Assembly (NCBI GenBank): GCA_026027325.1
Contig: JAMSLZ010000013.1
Span: 206,501-270,500 of the forward strand
DNA length: 64,000 bases
Direction: 5' to 3'
From: Actinomucor elegans
Taxonomy: Eukaryota; Mucoromycota; Mucoromycetes; Mucorales; Mucoraceae
In this document: positions 39,901 through 49,608 of the stretch, in pieces
Layout of the letters: each line of letters begins with the position of its first letter
Position numbering within the stretch: the stretch's first letter is position 1
Translations under genes and position numbers: made by a program
Notes under the pieces: generated by a model
The model's database searches: none
The model's input: the letters and a program-made list of their open reading frames with translations, nothing else
What the model was told of the DNA's origin: nothing

Positions 39901-40953
39901 CTAACCAAGCTTCTGGTTCGGCTGCCTCCTTTGGTGGTGCATTCTTCTTGGTCTTCTCGGTGGTTCCTGGATCTTCCTTTGTGCTGTGTGGTGTCTTCTG
40001 TTCCTGGTGTTGCTCATGATCTGTCTCCTGGTTTTGTTCCTTCGTCTGTTGCTCCCAAGTATCTCATGTCTGACATATTCCACTGGAACATTCACTCTGG
40101 TACCCTGTTCTCCAATAAGGCTCTGCCAAGTTCCAGCCATGTCAAGTCGGTTTATTATGGTTTAAGTCCTCCTTTTGGTCCTGTTTCTCTGGCTCTCCCT
40201 CCGGTGATTAGGTCCAAAGTTGCTTTCACTTACGATGAACAGCGTGCTCTTCCTGTTTCTCGCACTGGTGCTTCTTCCTGGATGCCATCGACCCGTCATT
40301 GGACTGTCCCTTCTGGTCCCTCTTCGGTGGTATCTGTTGCCAAACTCCCTCTTGGTGTCTTGCGTCGCTTCTGGCACGCTGATCACTCTGTTGTTTCTGC
40401 TCGTCCTGGTCCTCCTTTGGCTGTGGCGTCTCACTTGCTTTTGCGTCCTTTCTTTTGGCGTTTGTTTTGGTCTCTTCCTATGGTAGCCAAGGCTTTCACT
40501 CCCTGGTGGAGGCTGCTCCATGACAAGATTGGTTACCGCTCTCGGGTGAATCGCTGGTCTCCTCAGCAGTTCCCTTCTCCTTTCTGTGTTCTTTGCGGTG
40601 CTAATGAGGACTTGTACCATTTTGCTGTCGGTTGTCCTCATAAATCCGACTACTGGCGTCAAGCTCTTGTTTTCCTCTCCTTGGATGAAGACTTTCCCTG
40701 TGACGCGAACATCTGGGCTGCACTGGTCACTCTATGTAGTCTAGATTGCAAGCCGCTTGATGTGGATGTGCTTTCCATTTTGGGTTCGATCTTCTATACC
40801 CTATGGGCTGCACATTGGCGATGTGTTATTCATGATGATACTTGGTCCTCAGCTTGGGTCCTCAATTCCTTCAAGACAGATAACAGCCTTGTTATCACCA
40901 CTTTCTTAGATAGTAGAACTCCTGATGAGTCTACTAGCACAACATTAGATTAG
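36901..40953 (+). CDS. LINE copy G ORF2: AP endonuclease-reverse transcriptase
   Basis: A complete 1,350-aa protein with all endonuclease motifs (LGSLNVRS, LCLQE, VGDFNIH, TTIDYIFG, WTDHCLLT), the RT core (LLDQEKAYD, RQGDPLSPLLFN, SYADD) and the terminal CCHC (CVLCGANEDLYH). It is close to copy D but with scattered differences, most of them in the last 150 residues (for example GCPHKSDYW and ALVTLCSLDC). No stop or shift is seen. It should be catalytically competent if expressed. Confidence 0.93.
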   Translation: MLGQNIRLGSLNVRSIFMESQKTTQKEFASYLRARSLGVDILCLQEVSHFYSQSSLTDHQIRSFSFFFPRCPFVVSKHCAVVCLKPGLSLDATQVLLDERCVVATVKDAQHNVLCRVANIYAPAQSSDRPQFIQSFLSLALWSEVSNTPWMLVGDFNIHLHSSAETSLSSVAPLYDWLRLHFNNCFPDGPITFPRAGTTIDYIFGHTSLVTRLVNGQVHYVPGVWTDHCLLTIDLQPACARIGPGCWRFNPTLLEDSEFLLLLDKTVSLFFESSGGDGDNASSGGKGEPLRVQSQWESFKLLLKCCAQKYAWGAKARFKNKVAALQQERMKAVSSSVSGIMASDATPSIQPSDDSLPLQVVHELEKLIDGQIQKETRQNMLRSATRWHELGERNNKYFYRVIKDRQSQQTIQSLKCSTTGEVLVEAADILREARGFYQKLYTPDDIDAEAVDSLLNGIPEEVVLSSDDAKYLMALPNAVTVLDLLAHAPRSRSPGMDGIPFEVYHYLAGRSRPFLDLLVAVLGGAFSGVFPPSWQQTRMVLLFKKGDPLLLANWRPLSLINSDAKLFTKLLANRFNRVLPKLINPYQTGFLPHRLISDNGWLNQTLMANLRSVAPNLPQVAVLLDQEKAYDRVHPEYLRRVLLRFGFPSGLVGCLSSLFFGTKISVSINGWLGAAVPQLRGLRQGDPLSPLLFNLAFEPLLRSVLACSSLSGVSLAPVVVPRTWLPNPQKVHLDLGDDTGNYPLDFVSGSSPPAPIKLLSYADDLEVFLSSPGEWLVLLSLLEVYGRASNAKVNLSKTVLVSLSGVAHQPWVDIASAAGVEWHDSSSIGSVRYLGYPLYHTDAQLLHFLDGVKVKLERHANMLRERHLSIRGTGLVANSLLLSKVYHLLRVVPVPGKWLLDIKAVVRKYVASFWPAPSWSSLCLPRKYGGVGLVDIQDQSFALHLVYVQRLLRPLVSSDFVSPWLVFCFQAYSGHSSVLPWLMYPSRFKPRLNSIPTLDHLTKLLVRLPPLVVHSSWSSRWFLDLPLCCVVSSVPGVAHDLSPGFVPSSVAPKYLMSDIFHWNIHSGTLFSNKALPSSSHVKSVYYGLSPPFGPVSLALPPVIRSKVAFTYDEQRALPVSRTGASSWMPSTRHWTVPSGPSSVVSVAKLPLGVLRRFWHADHSVVSARPGPPLAVASHLLLRPFFWRLFWSLPMVAKAFTPWWRLLHDKIGYRSRVNRWSPQQFPSPFCVLCGANEDLYHFAVGCPHKSDYWRQALVFLSLDEDFPCDANIWAALVTLCSLDCKPLDVDVLSILGSIFYTLWAAHWRCVIHDDTWSSAWVLNSFKTDNSLVITTFLDSRTPDESTSTTLD

Positions 40954-41023
40954 TAATTTGTAACTTAGCTTTGTAATACCACTTTAAGATTAATAAATTA
41001 CATTTAATACAAAAAAAAAAAAA

Positions 41024-42230
41024 TGGCACATGACTGAAAATTCTTCCGTGTCCTGGACGACTGTTGTTGCCAGTGGTGCCTCTAAGAAGGTTCCATTGAC
41101 TCCTGGTCGACGTAATGTCGACAATGCTGCTGTTCCTCTTATTGGTGAGGTCATCTTTGAAGATGATGACCTCAAGTCCGAACTTTTGGTGCGCAAAGCC
41201 GCTGCTCTGGTGGAGCAGGCGCTTTGCTCAAGTTCTGTTCTGTTCTCCTTCCCTGGGAAGCTGTTTGGTGACCGCACTGGTGCCTATAAGGTCATAGAAG
41301 AACAAATTGGTACTAACGTGGATTTTAGACACATTAGTTCCATGCGCGCAAATGCTGGTGGTGACCTTCTTGTTGAAGCCAATTTTGACGCTAAGGATGA
41401 TGCTGCCAAGGCCGTTAATGATGGTGTTGTTGTCAACGGTGTGGTGTACAAGGCTGTATCGACTTCTACTGGTTCTGGCTCTGGCTCTTCTGTGGGTGGT
41501 AATCTGACCCAAGTTCAGTTTAATTTGGTGTGTTGTACTCCGAACAGAGCTACCTTTTTGGTGGACATGTTGGATTCTTTGGCCTTCTATGGTAAGGTAT
41601 ACCAGTTGAAGAAGTATACCCACAAAGGCTATTTCGAGGGCAAGATGTCGGTGCTCATTGATACGTCGGTAGGCATGGAAGGTGAGGATGGTGAGGTGGT
41701 TCCTCCTCAGCCTTTGACAAGAATGCTGTACCTGAGTGCTTGGGACATGTTTGCCCCTGCCCAGTTCAAGAATGCGCCCCCTGTTTGTCACTTTTGTCGT
41801 TTGTCAGGACATGTTCGTAAGGACTGTCCTGAGTTGGCTAAGCGTACGTGTTTCTCTTGTCGCGAGAAAGGCCATACGGCTAGGTTCTGCAAGGTTAAGA
41901 AACAAGCAGTGAAGTCTTTCGAGGCTGAACTGGACGATTATGTGGCTTTGTCTGGTGCAAAGAAATCTGGCCTTGATCCTACGCCAAAAGATGATGTTGT
42001 AGTTGTTGAAGAGGCTCCCATTGAACTGGTTGAGCAGGATGGCGATTCTGAGCCCTTGGTTGGTGTCTCTGGTGGTATCTCTGGTGTTGTCTCTGGTGTC
42101 TCTGGTGGTGTCTCTGGTAGTGTCTCTGGTGGTGTTGCTGGTGGTGTCTCTGGTGGTGTTCCTGGTGATGACTCAATCATTGAAGTCATGGAGCTCGATG
42201 GTGAGGGTGATCCTCTGCTCTCTGGCGAGA
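41024..42230 (+). mobile_element. LINE copy H, truncated at both ends
   Basis: Begins TGGCACATGACTG, six bases before the ORF1 ATG, directly after the 13-nt poly(A) of copy G. It ends inside ORF1, where the CACTA transposon starts (42231). It is a 5'-truncated head-to-tail insertion. Confidence 0.9.
41030..42230 (+). pseudogene. LINE copy H ORF1, C-terminally truncated
   Basis: ORF1 from MTENSSVSW to the DPLLSGE region (about 400 residues). Both CCHC knuckles and part of the GGVSG repeat region are kept. The frame then runs into the CACTA terminal repeat and stops at 42328 after about 32 foreign residues. The C-terminal conserved block and basic tail are lost. Differences from G include SSVSW and ASGASKK near the N-terminus. 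Confidence 0.88.
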
Positions 42231-43533
42231 CACTATGGCGAAAATATTGTCGGTTTTTTGCCCAAAAGTTGATAATATTAGGGGTAAAATCGACTATAGT
42301 TCTGCTAATAATTATTGTCAATTTCTAGGCAGTGTTTTTTCGGCGGTTGATAATATTAGTGACTCTTATTCGATAATATTATGGGTAAATACTATAATAT
42401 TAAGGGTTTTCCTTCAATATTATTATGGGTAAATTGTATAATAGTAGTGGTTTCCAGTCAATAATAGTATGGATTAATCCCTCCATATTGATGATTTATA
42501 ATCAATATTATTATTAGTTTTCTATCATATATTCACAATACACTACTAATAATATTATAGTCATTTTGGTTATTCAGATAATAATTTAATTGCTATTTTT
42601 TTTATTTATATAATATATAACTTCAACAGATATTACTCTAATACACACTAGCCTTCAATAGCTGAATATACAATAACCAGCTTTCTATCACACACGAACA
42701 GTATTTAACTTACCTTATTGTCATACAAGTATAAAAGAATTTATGTCCCACTGGCAAGTAACAGGTAAATGAATTAAGCAAATAACTGTATAAATAATGT
42801 CAGTTATCGTTGATGAAACAATATTTTAAGAGTATATTTGAACTAACCTTTAGAAGAATGGCCCACGCTTGTATAATAGCATATTTTAATCATCTTTTCC
42901 TAAAGTAAGTAATGATTAGATTCTTGAATGAAACTCGCTATTGCTACAGACTTACCAACACTATATCAGACACAATCAATTATAATTCACTGGGCTACAG
43001 TTTTAATAGTCTTCGTCTTGTATATATACACAACTAAATCTATTATAACAGTATTAGATTAATATACAAAGAAATTAATGGATTAGTAATCATTGCACTT
43101 ACTTAATGGTTATTAGCTTTAAAACTAATAGTAAAGGTTCAAAAGCTATATGGCATTACTGGCTATAAGTATTACTGAAGTGGTATAAGTATTTAAGAAT
43201 ACAAGTCAGTATAAGAATATAAGCAGTATGAATGACGACGTATTTATAGATAATTACGACATTAAGAACGAGGGAAATATTCGAAAGCTTGGAAAAAAAA
43301 ACACAATTACAAGCTGACATTGAGGTTAATTCCTATTATACAGAAGCTTCAGTTAAAGTGTTGTGCGCAATAAGAGTGACAAATGTCAAGAAACCTTACG
43401 TTTAATGTGCCAATTTAGCAAACGAAAAAAAAGAAAGAAACTCAAGATTGGTGTAAAAAAGTTTTTCTTAATACTGAAAAGCCGCAGAAAAATGCTACGT
43501 CAGCTACTTAAACCAATAAAAAAACGTCTATAT
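42231..43533. promoter_or_regulatory. Left subterminal region of CACTA copy 1
   Basis: About 1.3 kb, AT-rich, without a supported gene. Short motifs such as ATAATATTATGGGTA (near 42378) and close variants recur within the first 250 bases and again near the right end (about 49571). In CACTA elements subterminal repeats of this kind bind the transposase or its helper. Confidence 0.55.
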
Positions 43534-44616
43534 TTATTTCGTTTTTTTTGTATTTTTCTTAGAGCGTGGTTTACGCTTATTGGAATCCGCTTCTTTGGAA
43601 CGATTGTCAGATCCAGCCTCCTCATCTTCACCAACGTCAGGTTGAACCGTAATGGCTTTTCTTTTCGTTGATGAGCGAGCAGAATGTAGATCCAACAAGC
43701 TAGCAATTGGAGATGCAAGACCAACTGGAGCAACAGAAGTAGCTAGACGATCAACAAGGATATGCTGATTATCCACACTATTTGCATAACAAGCATATTA
43801 ATAAAGATATAAAAACAGAAATAAAAAAGCATCTAACCTGAAGAACGATTCAATCTCATTGTCTTCAACAGATTCTTGATTTTGTTGACTTTCACCTTCT
43901 TCAGCAGAATTACTTCTGGTACGTACAGTCTTCTTGTTTTTGAGTGCTTCAGATAAAAGTAACTTGGCAGCCCACATCTCTACACAGAGATGCAGATGCA
44001 AGCCCACATCTAAAGCACGTTTCTCTAAAAGCAAAGCATAACGTTCTTGAATGCTGGTATCCTCTTCGCCAATTTCACTCCAAGTTTTACCAACAATATT
44101 TATATTTGCCCTTTCCATGTCTTTCAAGACATCTCTTGCCAAGTATTTCAACGTATTGTATTGCGGTTGAACATCATCATCGGTCAGTTCATTTTGTTGG
44201 CCTTTTATATACTTGAGGTGTTTCAAGAGGGCATATAACCTTAATGGTGCAGAAGGGGTGACATTTGTCTTGGTTGCCTTTTGTTGATAACGCACTTTTG
44301 CTTCTTCTAGCACTTTTGGGATTGACCGTTTACTACGTAAATTAGGATTCAAAGCATTTGCAATTGCTTCTCGTTCAGCTATATATGACAAGCTAAGAGG
44401 TTAATAAAACTGAATGTAGTAACATGCTTCAGATATGATTGTACCATCGTCAAGTGCTTGTTCAATTTCTTCGTTAGATGAAACCCTCGAAGCTTCTCGA
44501 GGAAATAGAGGTGCTAATATTTGGATCAAATCTTGAATTAAACGACGGTTGATTAAGATTTCTTGTTCAATCTTCTCAAAGTAGACGCTCCAATTATTGT
44601 TGTTGTTGTTTGACAT
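43534..44616 (-). CDS. CACTA accessory gene, three exons, function unknown
   Basis: Exons 44616-44424, 44378-43838 and 43777-43534 join to 978 nt (325 aa). Introns are 45 and 60 nt with GTTACT and GTTAGA donors and TAG acceptors. The protein has an Asn run at the N-terminus, helical Glu/Lys-rich stretches at about 10-45 and 75-200, an acidic Gln/Ser/Glu segment at about 215-240, and a very basic end (KRKPRSKKNTKKTK), a likely nuclear and DNA-binding tail. No known domain is recognised. CACTA elements often carry a second gene whose product binds subterminal repeats, and this gene's position and divergent orientation fit that role, but it is inference. The same gene is present intact in copy 2. 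Confidence 0.72.
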
Positions 44617-45021
44617 AGCTATAAAGTAAATATATTATAAAGAAAAGTGATTGAATGATTTGAGCTATTTAACTGTTTTATAAGCGTACTTTACCATTTA
44701 TCCATTAGTAATCCTTACTAATGTCCAAAGAGCTTTCTGGAAAGTAAGCTTACTGACAGGTATGACTGACTTGGAAAGGAATTAGCTTGATTAGAAATCA
44801 TAAGGATCCATTAAAATGTATTCGATATCTGAATAATCTGGAAGGCTGAGTAATATGAAAAGCTGATTAGTTCAAAGGATTCAACAGCCTAAAACAATGA
44901 ATTACCATTGAGAACTCTGTCAATTGTAGACCAAGCAAACGTATTTAAGACCTGCTTTTTCTAAACAACAAAACCGCTATTCATTAATTCGATATATTTA
45001 CTTGTTTTTACTTATCTTTAA
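44617..45021. promoter_or_regulatory. Divergent promoter region of CACTA copy 1
   Basis: 405 bases between the start codons of the two oppositely oriented CACTA genes. A TATTTAAG stretch (about 44942-44949) lies about 75 bases upstream of the transposase ATG. No other signal was recognised. Confidence 0.5.
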
Positions 45022-47994
45022 ATGGGCAAAGTTTCCTCTTCTGCTACACCATATAAATATACTTGCGCTACTTGTTTGAGGCCATTCAAAACTGTTAAAG
45101 CTAGGAGTAATCACTATAGCCATAATCGTGATCATAGAAAACAAAGGGTCGTCCAAACGCAAGAAGCTAGCATTCCTGTCCAAGGTGAGTTAACAGATAT
45201 ATTACTAAAGCTTTTAATTTAACAATATACCTTGTTTGAAATAGAGCCTACTCCAATTGCTTACAACGTCAAATCCTCGGATCAAAACCTTTTCACCAAT
45301 ACGGAATTAAATAGCATCCAATTGAGAGATATTTGCGACACGTATGGTATTCCTCGAGAGGCTCAAAGAGAACTTGTCTATCTAATGCGTACCATAATCA
45401 AAAACAATGAAGAGAGCCGTAAAACCGATGGATTGGGTATGTATCTATTCAAATAGAGTTAAAAAAAAAGTACTTATCAGCTTTTATTCCCATTATATAT
45501 AGGTTACCTACCATCCACTCTCATGTTCCCTGATACCTTGGATCGTACTCTTAAAGCAAAAACCAATATTCAATGTCATTTTCATGATGTCTGCGTCAAT
45601 GGTTGCATGCTGTTTGAAAAGGAAGATATAGAGACTATTCAATGTAAAAACCCTGCTTGTAAAGAAAATCGCTTTGATGATCATGGTAAACCTCGTCGCT
45701 CTATGAAGATGCTTCCTATTGGTGAACAAGTCGCTCAAATGCTTGCGAATGCAAAGACAAGAGACTTGATGAAATACCGCTACAACTATAAATCAACTGA
45801 CGGTGAATATAAAGATTACTTTGATGGTGCAGCATACAAGTACTTTAAGGATAATAGCATTCTGTTTTCCGGTGAAGATGATGTCGCAATGGTTCTTTTT
45901 GTCGATGGTTTCTGTACTAGCAAGAATCATAAAGGGGACAAGTTAACAATCATCCATCTCTTGAATATGAACATTCCCCCAGAATACCGCTACCAAGACG
46001 AATACATGCTTCAATTGGCGATCTTGCCAGGTCCAAACTACCCAAAGTACATGCATACCTTTTTAAAGCCTATTATTGATGAGTTTCATGCTCTGTCTAC
46101 CAAAGGCATGCTTGTACAAAAGGATGGTGTAATTGTTTGTCAAGCTAAAGTCAACTTGGTGATGGCTACTGGTGATCTTCCTGCTGCAGCTGAGCTTGCA
46201 AATCATATTGGTCATATGGCTACGTTTGGTTGCCGTATTTGTCGTGTCCAAGCTGAACGTCATGATTATCATAATTGTTTTTTAACGATCGACAATGAGA
46301 TCAGAAGCAGAAACGATTTCATTTCCCCAGATGCAGCGAATGTAAGTACTATAATCAGCATTAATCTTTACAAGTTTTTAACATTTCTTTTTCTTTTTAC
46401 CTCATAGAGCTACAGTATCAAGTCTGCAACACCATTTGCAATACTTCCCAGTTTTACTGGCGCTACTTTTTTTGGTTTAGACGAAATGCATCTTCTCGGA
46501 CAAGGTATCGCTCAACACGTATTCAATATGCTGACAGTCGACATGGGTAAAGAGTACAATGCAGCAAGAAAAACTCGATATAAGCCCAATGAAGATGAAT
46601 TGAGTGATGCCCGATTGAAGTCTGCTGATGAATGGCCGTATACTTTCTATATTCCAAAATTATCGCTCATCAAAATTGGTAAACTTGTTGAAGCTTCTAG
46701 AGCCACTGTACCGACATCCTTTTCATCCAAATGGGAAGATCCAATTATCAAGAGTGGTGGCAAACGTGCTGTTGACTGGATTGATATTTTCTTATATATG
46801 ATTCCCACCTTGTTCGTTCCTGAATTGATTCAAGAATCCGCTAAGAAACCATTGATTCATCTGACAAAAGCTGTCGCATTGGCTCTTAAATGGGAACTTT
46901 CTATTGAAGACCTTATTCTGATGGAAAGGTAAATATATTTTTTTTGTACTCATAAATCTAGTTTACTTACATACTTTCCAAAGATATATCAAAGAATGGC
47001 AAGAATTTTTGTTGGCAGAAATCAAGGCAAAGCGTATTCATTCCGGTGTATTCAAGCCTGTTCAACACTACCTTTCGCATATAGTCTATATGATCAAACA
47101 ACAAGGTGTGTTGAGAGCATATTCCGCCCGATCAATGGAAAGAAGCATCGGAAAATACAAAAAGCTCATCAAGTCAAAGGTTGATGCTGGCGCAAACGCT
47201 GGTAATATCTTGGAAAGACTCATAACGCGTAATCATATAAACAGCCAGACTTGGGATGTTCATACTGAGCTTGACCTGATCACTCCTCGAAAATACAGCG
47301 AATCCACTTTCAGGAATAACCCTTCTGGTGATGCTAGTGATCCACAATTATGGGCTCCCTTTAGTAATATTTCAGTGGATACTCTTCCCTTTGGTGTCTC
47401 CACTCAAACTTTTTTGAAGGCGCTATTGCATTACTATCGCCGTACTGAAGCAAATGGTGTAAATATTGCTGAAATTGATTCGTTGAATAGTATTTCCATC
47501 GCTGGTCGTGCCTGGGCATATGGCAATGTATATACGTCTACCATGTATAAAAGCCATATAAATGAATATCGTCGAGGAAACAATTACGTGATGATCACTG
47601 CCAGCTACTTGAAGTAAGTAATTAGCTCAAGAACAAAAACCTCTTTGATTAACCAACCTTTGTTAATAGTCGAAATAATTCCATTCGTGAAAGCTGGTTC
47701 ATTGGTTCTATCGTTTTCTTTTTCGAGCATTCATTCAATGGTAGACCACAGTATTTGGCTTTGGTTGATTTAGCGAAAAAGAATGCAACTACCAAATATG
47801 ACAAGACTATTGCTTTGGTTGAGCTGCACAGTAGCGGTGCACACAGTTACGCTGTCTGTCGGTTTGAAGATATTGTTGCCAGTGTAGGTCTTGTGCGTTC
47901 AAGTGAATCTAATGAGAAAGAGTTCAAGATCATCTCTCATCATATATTTAAACAAGATCTAGAGCAAAATGCTGGCATATTAAGTCGTTTGTAA
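45022..47994 (+). CDS. CACTA tnp2-type transposase, six exons
   Basis: Exons 45022-45184, 45245-45436, 45503-46341, 46408-46928, 46984-47613 and 47670-47994 join to 2,670 nt (889 aa). All junctions keep frame with GT-AG introns of 55-66 nt. A C2H2-like finger (C15, C18, H31 and H34 or H38) opens the protein. A Cys ribbon (CVNGC and CKNPAC) lies at about 149-171. The tnp2 core has D253 (VLFVDGF), ILPGPNYPKYMHTFLKPIIDE, D343 (ATGDLPAAAEL), the CRIC pair at 362-365, DEMHLLGQG (D423), and E624 in YSARSMERSIGKYK as a likely acidic partner. Family knowledge: cut-and-paste transposase of CACTA elements, including fungal Plavaka-like lineages. The gene looks intact. Copy 2 has a frameshift. Confidence 0.88.
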
Positions 47995-49608
47995 ATAGCA
48001 TGAAGACAAGAGCAAAAAGCGTTTTATTTGAAATAAAATTGTTCTCTGAATTGATTATGTATTTAAACCACCGAAAATAATATAAAGCTTCCCTCCAAAA
48101 GGACTTCATCATAATATAGCAAAAGTAAAATAGGTATTTACACTTTCTGTAGTAGATATAAACTATAGATAATTTAACTCGTTTTTATATATCATGTTAT
48201 TAATTCGAGAGAAAGGTATTAGCAATCTTGCAACAGAATGTAAAAACATTTCTTAATCAAAAATTTAACCCATTTCCCTGATGTTTAAGAAATTATTTCA
48301 TAATATCAGAAATATAGAACCAGGATAACCCAAGTTATACAGTTCTATATTCATCATTCAATAATGTTAATTGACTATTTAGTTGCTCCAGTTAATCTTT
48401 AAAACCAAATGTAAAATATGATTAATGCTCTTGTTTATCTTTATAGTAAAATTAGTTTATTATCAAGCAATGCGGATTAATTTTCCAACAGACAGCAAAA
48501 ATGTTCATCGATTGTAGTTTTCTAGCACCTAAAAAAACGTGCATGTTTTTGAAGCTTTCGATCGTCATTAAGAATTCTATCATAATCATCAATTACTCGA
48601 AAGTCCAAAAACGAACGCGTTTTTTTGTAGTTTGAGAAGTGGATATATGATTTTGACAATAAATCATCTAGTTAAATAACCGCCTAGCAATAATGACTAA
48701 GATTACTGGCAATTAATAATCGCTACTTGACCTATTTTTTTTTTTACACAATAATTTATCTCTTTTTTTACGCAATATATTTCTTTTTTTTTACGCAATG
48801 TATTTCTTTTTTTTTAACGCAATGTATTTTCTTTTTTTCTTTCTTTCTTTCTTTATTCTATAATTTTACTAAACATAAAATTGAGTAAATTAGACACTTA
48901 ATGGCAGCTCATTCTTAATGTCATTCAGCATTTTAAATACACAGCTATTAGCCAAAGGCTAAATCACGGCAATGAAAGTGCTCAGCTTATTAAATGGAAC
49001 TAGCGATTCGTTCTTGTTTCCAAAAGAGTAATTTACAAGAGAATTTTTTGCAACCTGACCTGTATAAGAGACTTTTCAACGAATAATAAACGCATTTGAA
49101 AGACAATTGTTCAACATTATTTTTGACAAACGTTGAAATTAAACGTTTCTAGGAATTTACATAAAAGATCGTTGAAACGAAAAGCAGAGTTCATTTTAGT
49201 AAATAAAATAAACGAGGATTATGTTGTTGCGTACAAGCATCAGAATTTCATGTACTCATTTATAAGAAGTTTGCAAGATTTGGCTTTCATCGGCAAAAGA
49301 CAAGAATACATAAAAATTGTTTGCAAATAAAATGGAGTTCAGGCTTTTCTTTCTTATTGTCAATTTATGTTATAATATTGACTAAACCCATAACATTATT
49401 GTCTGCTTTCCACTAATATTAGGAGTAACCACTAATAAATGAGCAAAGCACTGTTAATTGCGCAGCCATAGAAAATAATTGCTCTAATTTCATTGGTTCG
49501 CAGATTATTATTAGTAGGTAAATCTATAGTATTAGTAGGTAAATGATAATAAAATCGTCGTTTTACCACATAATATTATGGGTAGCACACAATATTTTCG
49601 CCATAGTG
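47995..49608. promoter_or_regulatory. Right subterminal region of CACTA copy 1
   Basis: About 1.6 kb of AT-rich DNA with no supported gene. It holds a T-rich tandem tract (48733-48855). Its last 60 bases contain TAATATTATGGGTA, which mirrors the left end, followed by the terminal repeat. A 65-codon frame at 49133-49330 has no recognisable features. Confidence 0.55.
48733..48855. repeat. T-rich tandem repeat in CACTA copy 1
   Basis: About four degenerate units of a T-run followed by ACGCAATGTATTTC, passing into a CTTT microsatellite. Non-coding. Confidence 0.75.

Larger units (their letters stand above)
35370..41023 (+). mobile_element. LINE copy G, intact ORFs, truncated leader
   Basis: A plus-strand element starting inside the leader at TTCGCCAATTTCGAC, directly after the poly(A) of E. 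ORF1 is 35435-36901 and ORF2 is 36901-40953, then a 3' UTR and 13-nt poly(A) (41011-41023). Both ORFs are open. It belongs to the A/B/J branch rather than D/E/F, judging by ORF1 residues such as N29-V30 and the GSGSGSS insertion. Confidence 0.92.
42231..49608 (+). mobile_element. CACTA (EnSpm/tnp2) DNA transposon, copy 1, complete
   Basis: A 7,378-bp element with perfect 20-bp terminal inverted repeats CACTATGGCGAAAATATTGT (42231-42250 and the complement ending at 49608). It carries a six-exon tnp2-type transposase (45022-47994) and a divergent three-exon gene (44616-43534). A terminus starting CACTA and a tnp2-like transposase define the superfamily. No matching 2-3 bp target duplication is seen (left AGA, right CCT). 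The LINE flanks do not join: the left is ORF1 of H and the right is mid-ORF2 of I. A rearrangement after insertion is therefore likely. Confidence 0.92.

Noticed and set aside
43363..43671. A 102-codon plus-strand frame rich in Arg, Phe and Lys in CACTA copy 1
   Set aside because: It overlaps the last exon of the minus-strand accessory gene in antisense and has no recognisable domain.
49133..49330. A 65-codon frame near the right end of CACTA copy 1
   Set aside because: Short, AT-rich, without domain or splice context. It could be chance.
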